Shown in pieces: positions 8,770-16,865 of a stretch of DNA of 64,000 nt (positions within the stretch are counted from its first letter, which is position 1; every line of letters begins with the position of its first letter). This DNA is from Psychrobacillus insolitus (GTDB lineage Bacteria; Bacillota; Bacilli; Bacillales_A; Planococcaceae), in assembly GCF_003254155.1 (NCBI RefSeq), contig NZ_QKZI01000001.1, positions 496,001-560,000 on the forward strand. Direction: 5' to 3'. A program made the position numbers and the translations under genes. Under the pieces are notes generated by a model. It had not been told where the DNA came from. It did no database searches and was given only the letters and a program-made list of their open reading frames with translations.

Positions 8770-8790
8770 TTGCGTCAAATTTGCGTCAAA
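8770..8790. repeat. TTGCGTCAAA direct repeat (possible integrase arm sites, unit A)
   Basis: TTGCGTCAAA occurs at 8770 and 8781, an 11-bp period, 80 bp from att copy 2. Short direct repeats at one helical turn beside a tRNA att core resemble arm-type sites of tyrosine integrases. They differ from the GTGAGCA repeats of unit B. Confidence 0.45.
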
Positions 8791-8793
8791 CAT

Positions 8794-8829
8794 AGAAAAA
8801 CACCATCCAATAAAGGATGGTGTTTTTCT
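8794..8829. terminator. bidirectional hairpin beside att copy 2
   Basis: AGAAAAACACCATCC / GGATGGTGTTTTTCT, a 15-bp perfect stem. It lies on the same side of the tRNA fragment as the hairpins next to the other two att copies. Confidence 0.75.
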
Positions 8830-8860
8830 GTAAACCCATACGTACCAATGGTTTATTGTT

Positions 8861-8903
8861 ATGGTCCCGACTGGGTTCGAACCAGCGACCCCCACCTTGT
8901 CGA
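8861..8903 (-). repeat. tRNA-Val 3'-end duplicate, att copy 2 (unit A/B junction)
   Basis: 43 bp matching 28215-28257 with two substitutions in the T-arm (GGGTTC for GGTCTC on the plus strand). It separates the decayed unit A from the integrase-bearing unit B, so the island is two tandem insertions. Confidence 0.9.
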
Positions 8904-9029
8904 AATCATTTGGCTAAATTAAGCTAGTTCAGCTCAGTTAAATAAGTATGGGAAACGTTGATTTAACAAGGTTTTCATCAATCGTAAAATCAACTGTGTT
9001 AAATAAAAACAACTGAAAAAAATAATTCT

Positions 9030-9059
9030 GTGAGCAATCTGTGAGCATTTTGGTGAGCA
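9030..9059. repeat. GTGAGCA direct repeats at the left end of unit B
   Basis: GTGAGCA occurs at 9030, 9041 and 9053, spaced 11 and 12 bp. The same heptamer at 11-bp spacing overlaps the integrase stop codon at the other end of the unit (28105, 28116). This mirrored arrangement is what arm-type integrase sites look like. Confidence 0.6.
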
Positions 9060-9174
9060 AGTGATCTGTTTTTTAAAAAGGTTTGCTTTGTTTAATGTAT
9101 TTTAATACTGGGGGTTTGAATACTTCCTGGGACGTTAAAGGGTTCAGGTTGGATAGAATTGAATAAAAATCAAA

Positions 9175-9211
9175 GCGCTTCAAACCCTTGTTATATAAGT
9201 GTTTGAAGCGC
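9175..9211 (+). terminator. hairpin with weak T-run
   Basis: GCGCTTCAAAC pairs with GTTTGAAGCGC, followed by ATTTTATGTTTT. No intact gene precedes it. Confidence 0.6.
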
Positions 9212-9297
9212 ATTTTATGTTTTAAGGGTTACTCACGTTAGAAAGTAATTGGAAAAGGTGCGATTTATACACCTCTTTAAACAAATTATACACGATT

Positions 9298-9438
9298 TTA
9301 TACGATAGATAGCCGCTCAAAAATGCCTACCGTTTGTTTGGAACCCTTTTCACGTAGCTCTTTCGTGAGGTGTGCATATGTAGAGGTTGTAATCTCTAAT
9401 GATGCGTGACCAAGGACCATCAAAATTTCATTATATCT
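9298..9438 (-). pseudogene. C-terminal fragment of a second tyrosine integrase
   Basis: The minus strand reads NEILMVLGHASLEITTSTYA and then HLTKELREKGSKQTVGIFER before a stop. It contains the LGHxS...T..YAH signature of the tyrosine-recombinase active-site end, including the nucleophilic Tyr. The rest of the gene is absent. It is unlike the intact integrase at 27 kb (LGHVNAKITLETYAHL), so it comes from another element. Confidence 0.7.
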
Positions 9439-9613
9439 TAACCTTATGATTTACAATCATTTCTCTTTAAAGAAGTAAGTAATAAGATAATTTTCTCTTT
9501 TAAAAGGAATGTAGTGGAAAAATTATAGAACTTAAATGATAATATATTTTCGAAAAAAAATCTAATAAGTAAGTTATAAAATATTTTAAATGGAAAAATA
9601 ATACATAGACTTT

Positions 9614-11038
9614 GTGCTTAAAGATATACATACTAAAGGAAGTAAATTTTTCCAGACGAAGGTGAATATATTGGATTCAATGGTTATAAGAGAGATTGAA
9701 AAAATAACGGAGGAATATTTTACGTTATTAGAAGACTATTTTGGTACTATTTATATTCCAGGGCTTGATGTGAGTTTACAAGCCTTTAGAATAGAAAAAT
9801 ATCAATTAGCTTCAAAGATGCTAATTGCAAGTATTGAAGATTTACAAAAAGATTTATTCAATTTTTGGGAAAAGCATGCTGACAGAATGATAAGTTTTAT
9901 TAATAACTCTAATATTTTTAAAACAACTTATTGTGGGAATATTTCTCCACTAAATCATAATGGATTTATAAATAGAACAGCTCTTTATGTTGATACAATT
10001 TTAATAAAAGAGCCAATAGGGTATTTAATGTTTACTAAACCTATTTCTACAGATGAAGCGTATATTTATAATATTATTCAACATGCTTTCAATTTGTTTG
10101 AATTAAAGAAATTATTTTTTGGAGAAGGTGCTATTCCTCTTTTTATAATAATTCCACCAATTTTTGATGAAAAAGGTCAGAATGAAATATATGGCATTGC
10201 TGAAGAATATGGGACACAATATGTAAATAATGTACTTGAAAGCGATTTTAATGAAAGGGAAGAAATATTTGAGTATTTAAGTTCTATTAATGATTTAGAG
10301 ACGATAAAGCAATTAATAAAAAATCCCCAATTAATAGATTTTAGAGGAATGTCAGTAGAAGATTATTTAATGGAAGTACATGAAAATATCTCTGGTACTT
10401 TTCAAAATGGAAATGACTTTTCGATTGGTAAAACCTTAGCTTTCAAAATTTTTGGTCAATTCTCTAATATTTCTTATGAACTTACACATGCTATAGGATT
10501 AAACTCACAAATTATCTTTGATAGAAGTGATTATTGGGATTTATATAAAAATCACTTTATTTTTAAAAGTGATCCCGATACTTTAATTCTTGAATCATTA
10601 CAACAAAGTGAATTTAAATGGCTAATTAATTATGATATGGAAAAATTCAATATACTAAGAAATGAAGAAGAATTAGTTCAATTAAGAAATATTCTAAGAA
10701 AAAATATTTACAATGCAAATAATGCTCTAACATCGGAAAAAGTAAAATATCAAGTTTTGAGTAATATAGAAGAAGCTTTTTTAGACCATACATTTATGAT
10801 AGATGAAATTAATAGTAAATTAAGGAAAAAATTATCGGTTGATGGATTGGTAGTTACTGGAGCAGCTGTCTCAGGTTTAATACCTGCAAGCCTTGCTTTA
10901 TTACCTCTTATCTCAACTGTAACTGCGAGTTATGGAATCTTTGATTTTGTGCATCAATTTTCTCGCTTAAATAAAGAAAAAAAAGAATTAAAAAATGGCG
11001 TAATGGGGATGTTATTTGATGCTAGAACGAAAAAGTAG
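9614..11038 (+). CDS. unknown protein with C-terminal hydrophobic segment (474 aa)
   Basis: The frame opens with GTG, with no clear ribosome site; a GTG at 9662 is an alternative. The first 400 residues are rich in charged and aromatic residues with many predicted helices and no motif I recognise. Near residues 410-442 lies a hydrophobic, glycine-rich stretch (VTGAAVSGLIPASLALLPLI), followed by a basic tail, so the protein may touch the membrane. It overlaps the downstream SEC-C gene by 20 bp, which implies translational coupling. The very AT-rich codon use and the position at the start of the unit B cargo suggest a horizontally acquired, possibly defensive, two-gene unit. Confidence 0.7.
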   Translation: MLKDIHTKGSKFFQTKVNILDSMVIREIEKITEEYFTLLEDYFGTIYIPGLDVSLQAFRIEKYQLASKMLIASIEDLQKDLFNFWEKHADRMISFINNSNIFKTTYCGNISPLNHNGFINRTALYVDTILIKEPIGYLMFTKPISTDEAYIYNIIQHAFNLFELKKLFFGEGAIPLFIIIPPIFDEKGQNEIYGIAEEYGTQYVNNVLESDFNEREEIFEYLSSINDLETIKQLIKNPQLIDFRGMSVEDYLMEVHENISGTFQNGNDFSIGKTLAFKIFGQFSNISYELTHAIGLNSQIIFDRSDYWDLYKNHFIFKSDPDTLILESLQQSEFKWLINYDMEKFNILRNEEELVQLRNILRKNIYNANNALTSEKVKYQVLSNIEEAFLDHTFMIDEINSKLRKKLSVDGLVVTGAAVSGLIPASLALLPLISTVTASYGIFDFVHQFSRLNKEKKELKNGVMGMLFDARTKK

Positions 11039-11882
11039 TTTTAATCCAAAATTAGATGAATTTGAAATGAGTTTTAATGTCTATATGGATTATGTTAACA
11101 GACAAATAAAAAAAGATATAAATTATATGCCGCATCCCTTTGTACGAGCATTATTAATTGCTCATTCTGAAGCAGGAAATGGACCAAATGGAAGATACTT
11201 AGGTGTTTCCAGTCTTGATGATTCCAGTCTTGGATGCTATTCAGTAGTTTTAGAGAAGAGGGGTGATAAATTTTCTATATTAGCAATTCAAAATATAGAT
11301 TTAAACCTTGAAGTACCAGTCGAAGTAGGAATCTATTTATTAATTTTGTCTATGCGAATCGAGAAAATAGGGGGAAATGAAATTCTTCCTGAAGATGCAG
11401 TTGATATAGTTAATGACAATATTCCGGTATTGAACATGATACTTTTTAATAATGATGAATGGATACCGGCTAGAGACTATTGTAGAGATGTTATGAGACG
11501 AGATAAAAGAAATAATGAAGTAATTGAAAAAATTAATTCTGATATGACTTGGAGAGACTATCCTTCAACAGTAAGAAGTATTATTGCTCAATATTGGATT
11601 TTAGAAAAATATCCTGAAATGTTAGTACAAGACAAGTGTAATATAACTTACACTATGACTGAGCATACAATTCCTAAAAAAACATTTTTAGATAATATTT
11701 TATTCATGCTGTGTGGTGAACCATCGAAATATTTTGATGATCGATTTAAATGGACATATTTTTCTGATTTGGTATCATCAGATGAAAAAATAAATGGGAA
11801 AATTAAAGTTGGAAGGAATCATCCCTGTAAATGTGGATCGGGCAAAAAAAATAAGTACTGTTGTAACATTAATTATTTATAA
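11019..11882 (+). CDS. SEC-C motif protein, partner of the upstream gene
   Basis: The likely start is ATG, with TGGGGATG upstream inside the previous gene; a TTG three bases earlier is possible. The 287-residue protein has no recognisable catalytic domain in its first 260 residues. It ends in VGRNHPCKCGSGKKNKYCC, a textbook SEC-C zinc-binding motif (CxCxSGxxxxxxCC), known from the SecA tail and many accessory proteins. Such motifs bind zinc and mediate protein or nucleic-acid contacts. The overlap with the 474-residue protein suggests a two-component system. Function is not known. Confidence 0.8.
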   Translation: MLERKSSFNPKLDEFEMSFNVYMDYVNRQIKKDINYMPHPFVRALLIAHSEAGNGPNGRYLGVSSLDDSSLGCYSVVLEKRGDKFSILAIQNIDLNLEVPVEVGIYLLILSMRIEKIGGNEILPEDAVDIVNDNIPVLNMILFNNDEWIPARDYCRDVMRRDKRNNEVIEKINSDMTWRDYPSTVRSIIAQYWILEKYPEMLVQDKCNITYTMTEHTIPKKTFLDNILFMLCGEPSKYFDDRFKWTYFSDLVSSDEKINGKIKVGRNHPCKCGSGKKNKYCCNINYL

Positions 11883-12175
11883 ATTTTTGGTTTAAAATCG
11901 TTTTTTATTTTGTATCTTTGCACATCAAGAGGTATATTTAATAGTTTATTTTATACATCCTCTACAATCAATCCCAAAAACCCAAAAATACCAACGCCCC
12001 AGCGAATACTTAAAAGTACTACTGGGACGTAATAATGATGTGATAGTAAAATTAGTGCAAATGATGAGAAGTAAAAGGTTCCTCTTATTCTTATATAATT
12101 TATTACGGTATTTGAGATGAAATATTTTCAAATACAATTAACATTAAAATCACATAATCGAAAGAGGTTTAAAAT

Positions 12176-13234
12176 ATGGAAGTGATAGCAAGGATTCCTC
12201 TAGGAGATATTGAATTTATTTGTTCACAAGGGGAATATAACTTTCGGGATGTACTTAATGACTTTCCTAACGCTAAAGAAATCTTCATCACCACTTACAG
12301 CATTAAATACAATGATGAACTCCTTCAACATCTAAAGAATGTAAAAGGAAAAGTAACTCTAATTTCAAGTGTACCTAATGTTTTTAAAGAAGAACATCTT
12401 ACTAAAATGTCTACTGAAAGAAGAGCAGCAGCAATAAAAACAGCACGAAGAAATATACAAAATTATATAGAACTCTTTCAAAAAGATAAAGACAGTATTT
12501 CTCACTATATTAATCTTGACGCTCATCTAAAAATTGTGATGACAGAAAATATCGCTTATATCGGTTCAGGTAATTTTTATGGTAAAGAAAATATCGAAGC
12601 AGGGATACTTATAAAGAATACGGATTACATAGAGAAGCTCTCTAATGAATTAATTCCATTACTAACTAATCATAAGAAGACAATTGCCATTGATAGTAAG
12701 ATAATTATAAACGGAGAATATTTTATAAATCTATATACCGACCTAGAGAATATCATTAGCTCTATAAAGGAGTCATATCAAGACTTATTCGATCGACATA
12801 TCGAATTGATTATAAAGGTAGAATCAAATGGAGAAGATTATATAGGGGATTTTAAGGATGAATTCGAGTTTGATGCTTTTTTCTTAAGTTATAAATTAGA
12901 ACATTTAGAATCTCTACTTGAAGAACATTATGATGCAGAATATCAGGAGTACATGGTTGGAGATGATATAGTTTCTTACCTCATAAGATTTGGCTTTGAA
13001 CCTAAATCCGATGATGATTATGGCGGGTATAATCCCTTCTACGAAAGCCGAAACATAATTAAAGGTATCCTTCAGTGGTTCAATGAACCTTATTATGAAA
13101 TATTCAAAAGGAAAACATATACTGATTTTAATAGTTTATTCGAACTACTCGATATGAGGATGAAAGAATTAGTAGAGGAAAAGAATTTTCTAATAAAGCA
13201 TATTAATGGACAAAAAGAATTGAAGAAAAAATAA
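12176..13234 (+). CDS. phospholipase D-like domain protein
   Basis: ATG follows AAAGAGG at good spacing. In this 352-residue protein the N-terminal half is PLD-like: strand EIFITTYSIKYND near residue 35, then AHLKIVMTENIAYIGSGNFY around residues 116-134. This matches the HxK...GSxN core of the HKD motif, with Asn where the Asp usually stands (HLKIVMTEN). The C-terminal half is acidic and helical, with no known domain. Single-HKD proteins are often nucleases or act on phospholipids as dimers. Neighbours are defence-like, so a nuclease effector is a reasonable guess; activity with the altered motif is uncertain. Confidence 0.75.
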   Translation: MEVIARIPLGDIEFICSQGEYNFRDVLNDFPNAKEIFITTYSIKYNDELLQHLKNVKGKVTLISSVPNVFKEEHLTKMSTERRAAAIKTARRNIQNYIELFQKDKDSISHYINLDAHLKIVMTENIAYIGSGNFYGKENIEAGILIKNTDYIEKLSNELIPLLTNHKKTIAIDSKIIINGEYFINLYTDLENIISSIKESYQDLFDRHIELIIKVESNGEDYIGDFKDEFEFDAFFLSYKLEHLESLLEEHYDAEYQEYMVGDDIVSYLIRFGFEPKSDDDYGGYNPFYESRNIIKGILQWFNEPYYEIFKRKTYTDFNSLFELLDMRMKELVEEKNFLIKHINGQKELKKK

Positions 13235-13329
13235 ACAAGTTTTTTCAACAACTTACTTAACACACGGAGAAATATTTAAAGCAATTTGATACTATTACTT
13301 TAAATATTATCCGAAAAGGGGGTGTTTGT

Positions 13330-13959
13330 TTGGCTAGAAGAAGTTATGACTCTGATTTAGTTAAAATAAACAGTATTATTGCAGATAAGAATCCTCTTAA
13401 TAGCAATGTTGAAATTAGGAATTCTTTAAGAATACCTTTAAAGAGAGGTATTGCATCCTGTATCCTTATGAATCCAAGCAGTGCGGATAACATTGATTCC
13501 GATGATACCATAAACTTTGTAACTAAATACATTCATATGAATATACCTGATATACATTGGATAAGATTTTATAATCTTTACCCATTCTATGAACCTAGTT
13601 CATCTAAAATCTATACTTTAATACAGTCTCTTTCCGAGACAGAATACCTTTCTGCCATGAAAGAAAATAGAAAGGAAATTAAGAAAACACTTCGTACAAC
13701 AACGCACTTGTTCCTGGGATATGGTCAATGTAGCGGAGATGCATCTGATAAGGCTAATTGTTATGATATCGAGACAAATAATTTATTGAATATCATTGAA
13801 AAGAATTATAAGAACGATATCTATGTTTTTGAAACTTCTCAATCGGAAGACATTCTTATCCAAAAAAAGTATCCTAGACATCCTAATCCCAATAACAAAC
13901 ACGTTGCTATTAATCATCACAAGTGTCAAGTTAAAAACGGTTCAATAGTGCTAATATAA
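13330..13959 (+). CDS. DUF1643 family protein
   Basis: TTG start with AAGGGGG upstream. In 209 residues the order fits DUF1643: CILMNPSSADNIDSDDT near residue 44, then WIRFYNLYPFYEPSS, the strand THLFLGYGQCSG, and a terminal KYPRHPNPNNK block. DUF1643 proteins are common on plasmids, phages and islands. Their biochemical role is not established, though the fold is thought to be related to nucleic-acid-associated enzymes. It follows the PLD-like gene in the same direction about 95 bp downstream and may be cotranscribed. Confidence 0.8.
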   Translation: MARRSYDSDLVKINSIIADKNPLNSNVEIRNSLRIPLKRGIASCILMNPSSADNIDSDDTINFVTKYIHMNIPDIHWIRFYNLYPFYEPSSSKIYTLIQSLSETEYLSAMKENRKEIKKTLRTTTHLFLGYGQCSGDASDKANCYDIETNNLLNIIEKNYKNDIYVFETSQSEDILIQKKYPRHPNPNNKHVAINHHKCQVKNGSIVLI

Positions 13960-14032
13960 GTTTATTGGTGTGTTAAATCGCGCGTGGTTTTAATGTCTTC
14001 TAAACGGAAGAAAATGAAAGTGAAAATGGTCG

Positions 14033-14281
14033 TTATTGTATAAAGACTTTTTTGTTAACTTTCAATTTATTAACTACTCCGCCATTATACTCCAACCACT
14101 TTTCCTTTTCTCGCTCCACGGCTCGATTTTGCCATTCAAACCATACGTATGGACATTCACTACAATGACTATCTACACCACTATTATTGTGCAGATCTCT
14201 ACATACAAATAGAGTTCTTTTGCGACAGCAGTAGCAATAAATTATTTTATCATCACTTTTTTTTATTATTATCATGATCAT
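14033..14281 (-). CDS. small Cys-rich protein (82 aa)
   Basis: The start was set at ATG 14281 because GGAGG lies four bases upstream; the ATG two codons later has better spacing and could be used instead. The product has a lysine-rich start, then IIYCYCCRKRTLFVCRD and SHCSECPYVWFEWQNRA. Paired cysteines suggest a small zinc ribbon. It is convergent to the DUF1643 gene. No family is recognised. Confidence 0.5.
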   Translation of the reverse strand: MIMIIIKKSDDKIIYCYCCRKRTLFVCRDLHNNSGVDSHCSECPYVWFEWQNRAVEREKEKWLEYNGGVVNKLKVNKKVFIQ

Positions 14282-14299
14282 TTTACCTCCAATATACAA

Positions 14300-14832
14300 T
14301 ATTTATTGTCTATTATTTGGTTATTTATTCTATAACCAATAAATTTATTAAATAAATTAATGTCGGTTACCAGGTCCTAAGAATTCAGACAAATCTATTC
14401 TGTTAAGTGGAATACTTGAATGAGAGAGAACTTGGGAAGGAATTGAAGGGAAGTTCATATACTTCATAGTAGATAGATAAAGTTGGGTGTAAGATTATTC
14501 AATACTATTTTGGATACTATAAACTGAGAATTAAGGACAAGAATCTAGGCACTTTACTGTTTAGATTCGTTTTCCCTTCATTATAATAATCTAACAAAGA
14601 ACGCGAACTGAACATGAGAGAAAAAGCCCGCATCCAATGAAATTTTGTCATTTCGCGAAACCATATGGCAGCAACAATCCGATGTGCGTTTTAATCAATT
14701 GACTTCTAACCTTCAACATATGTACTCACGTAAAAACAAGGCTACGGAAAAAGAAAGATGAAGGAACAAAACTTCAATGGGAAAAGAAGTGGATGCAGGT
14801 TATCTAAATTTTTTCTATATTGAAGATAATAA
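14300..14832. other. non-coding or eroded stretch
   Basis: About 530 bp without a supported gene. Short coding-like pieces appear near 14630-14770, but every frame is interrupted. It separates the DUF1643/Cys-rich pair from further relics. Confidence 0.4.
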
Positions 14833-14844
14833 GTGGGAGGTTTT

Positions 14845-15018
14845 TTGGAATCACTTATAAAGGAAGAAGCGGAGAAAAACGCAAATGATAATCGAAAATA
14901 TGAGATAACGGACAACACCATAGCCGTTACAAAATTAATCCATGCAAATATAACGGTTGATGAAATTGCTGAGACTTTAGTATTGTCTCCTACACACGTT
15001 GAGAGTATTAAAGAATAA
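14845..15018 (+). CDS. small protein, possible nuclease C-terminal relic (57 aa)
   Basis: GGGAGG lies six bases before a TTG, supporting this start. The product begins MESLIKEEAEKNANDNRKYE and ends with IHANITVDEIAETLVLSPTH. The end resembles the helix-turn-helix tail seen after Rpn/transposase-like PD-(D/E)XK nucleases. It may be a stand-alone small protein or the leftover tail of such a nuclease. The evidence does not decide between them. Confidence 0.35.
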   Translation: MESLIKEEAEKNANDNRKYEITDNTIAVTKLIHANITVDEIAETLVLSPTHVESIKE

Positions 15019-15174
15019 TTATTGAAAGGAACTAAAAAGAACAGTTACAGAAGGATTTTGAAGCGAACGGAAATAATCAAGCAGTCGAATATTAATAGTT
15101 TTATAGAGATTATGTTTAGATGTCCAAAATATTTGCTCTTTGTTCCGTTTTTTGATGAAGAAGGAGCTTAACTA

Positions 15175-15383
15175 TTATTTATCTTTCTTGAACCATTTCT
15201 GCCATAGGTCCTGAAACAAGATATTCCGTTTTATCATTACTGCATAGCCAAAGGCCAGACCAACGATTGTGTATGGATAAATCGGTTGCCCAGTGATTAG
15301 GTTCGCAATAACTAAAACGTTAATGTTACTGGTAGGCATATGCCTAAAATATTGGCATAAAGCATCAGTTTGTTGAAGTCCAT
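15175..15383 (-). pseudogene. frameshifted small membrane protein
   Basis: The minus strand reads MDFNKLMLYANILGICLPVT and then a stop. The next frame continues VLVIANLITGQPIYPYTIVG and then LAFGYAVMIKRNILFQDLWQ. Together they form a two-helix membrane protein of about 70 residues with a basic C-terminus. One frameshift near 15310 splits it. The family is not recognised. Confidence 0.55.
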
Positions 15384-15440
15384 TTATCTAACCCCGCTCT
15401 TACGTTTATTATAAAAAGAGGATTCATATAAGTATAAGTT

Positions 15441-15701
15441 TTAATCTTCCTTCACAAAGGTTGCACATTCTCTAGGAATGATAAAGGCGGTAAATGTCTC
15501 ACCCAAGCCTTCTTTCGGCTGATTTTGAATTGCTTTTATCAGGGAGGAATTAGCGAAGCCTAGTGGCATGGCATGTTCACCAGAATATATAGCATGTAAT
15601 TGGTTGATATACTTGCCTTTAGTTAATCCACATCGACATGACTTCTCTTCTAGAGCAAGATTAAAGAGGTCTTGACAATGCAAACACAATACAAGCTTCA
15701 T
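15441..15701 (-). CDS. hypothetical protein with N-terminal Cys pairs (86 aa)
   Basis: ATG follows AAAGGAG at good spacing. The product begins MKLVLCLHCQDLFNLALEEK and continues with CRCGLTKGKYINQL, two CxxC/CxC pairs that could hold one zinc ion. The rest is a small mixed domain ending IIPRECATFVKED. Proteins of this look turn up as uncharacterised genes in Bacillales islands. The role is unknown, but the gene looks real. Confidence 0.6.
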   Translation of the reverse strand: MKLVLCLHCQDLFNLALEEKSCRCGLTKGKYINQLHAIYSGEHAMPLGFANSSLIKAIQNQPKEGLGETFTAFIIPRECATFVKED

Positions 15702-16023
15702 ACAGTTATTCTCCTTTCATCAATAATCGAATAAGTATCTCTCATGAATATCTTCTATTTTAATAATAGCGGCTAAAGGGAGAAATAAAAAGTACTGGAG
15801 ATGAAAATTAGCCATAATGATTATTGAATACTAGTTAAGTTAGTTCAGTTCAACCTTCAAAATGAAACAAATCCCGCAAAAACCCATTTTTATTGCTTAC
15901 TATACCTGTCTATTTTTATGCCTAGAACATCAAGTTGATTTCGGTGATCAATGTGTGAAATGTTACACTCAAACTAACGTAAGCAGTTTAGTTCAGTAAA
16001 AAAATGGGTCAGGAGAGGATAAA

Positions 16024-16227
16024 ATGAATAATTTAGAAACAGTAGGTTGGGCTGGAATTATTTCGATTTTACTCATTATTTTCAGTTTTTATTTCACACT
16101 TACATTTTTTGAAAACCTACACAAAGGGAATGAACGCATTACAAAACAGTCAAAATTAACAGCGATAGTTTGTCTCGGATTAGCTTTACTCATTCCTGTT
16201 CTTTATAGTTTTATATTTCATTTATAA
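16024..16227 (+). CDS. two-helix membrane protein (67 aa)
   Basis: ATG follows CAGGAGAGG. Two hydrophobic helices (about residues 10-30, IISILLIIFSFYFTLTFF, and 47-66, AIVCLGLALLIPVLYSFIF) are joined by a short charged loop. It is followed 60 bp later by another two-helix protein gene in the same direction, so the pair may function together. No family is recognised. Confidence 0.65.
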   Translation: MNNLETVGWAGIISILLIIFSFYFTLTFFENLHKGNERITKQSKLTAIVCLGLALLIPVLYSFIFHL

Positions 16228-16287
16228 AAAGAAATTATTAAGCTAACGAGGTGCTTTAAGAAAAAGAGAAGAGGGGGATTAACAGTG

Positions 16288-16470
16288 ATGTTTTTTATTT
16301 TTATTGCAGTGTATGGGACTCCTATCCTTGCAATTATTTTTTGTTTAAATTTAATTAGCATTATCAAAAAGGTGAAAGCTGAAGAGAATTTTTCAATAAA
16401 CACAGTTTGGTTGACGGTATCATTCGCTATTATGGTGTGGAGTATTGCAGTTGCTGGATTATGGGAATAG
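16288..16470 (+). CDS. two-helix membrane protein (60 aa)
   Basis: GAGGGGG precedes a GTG-ATG pair; the ATG is taken as the start. The product has an N-terminal helix IAVYGTPILAIIFCLNLISI, a charged loop KKVKAEEN, and a second helix VWLTVSFAIMVWSIAVAGLW. Size, topology and position match the preceding gene, suggesting a two-gene unit. Function is unknown. Confidence 0.6.
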   Translation: MFFIFIAVYGTPILAIIFCLNLISIIKKVKAEENFSINTVWLTVSFAIMVWSIAVAGLWE

Positions 16471-16592
16471 TGTCTTACAGAAGATAGGTACATTCGGACA
16501 AATGCTTATTAAAGTAACGGGTGCGTTAGTTGTAGATCATTGGGCTGCAGTGTGTAATTTTTTGAACTTTCCTCTGAAAAGTGGTTTACATT

Positions 16593-16801
16593 TTCGGTAA
16601 CATGACAAGAATGTTAATAATAAGTTCGGTAAGATGACATGAACAGTATCCTGTTCTAGTTAAGTTACCGAAATATGACTCTGAAAGAGACTTGATATCA
16701 AGGGTTTTGTTAATTCTGTTCATATTCATTTGATCTTCAATGGCATGTCCATTCGGTAACATACCAAGTTAATTGTTTGATTAATCGGTAACATACCAAG
16801 T
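16593..16801. repeat. array of TCGGTAAcAT-type motifs
   Basis: TTCGGTAACATGACAAG (16593), TTCGGTAAGATGACATG (16625), TTCGGTAACATACCAAGT (16752) and TCGGTAACATACCAAGT (16785) are direct copies. GTTACCGAAA (16664) is inverted. They lie just beyond the 3' end of the recombinase operon. Multiple copies in both orientations suggest binding sites for a recombinase or transposase, or the terminal repeats of a lost element. Confidence 0.65.
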
Positions 16802-16865
16802 CAAAATTATTACAATAATAAAACAACTAGCTGTATAAAGAAGCTAAGTGTTCAATAGTTACTAT

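Noticed and set aside
11946-12137. 63-codon minus-strand frame
   Set aside because: Low-complexity AT-rich intergenic DNA, no convincing start, no conserved features.
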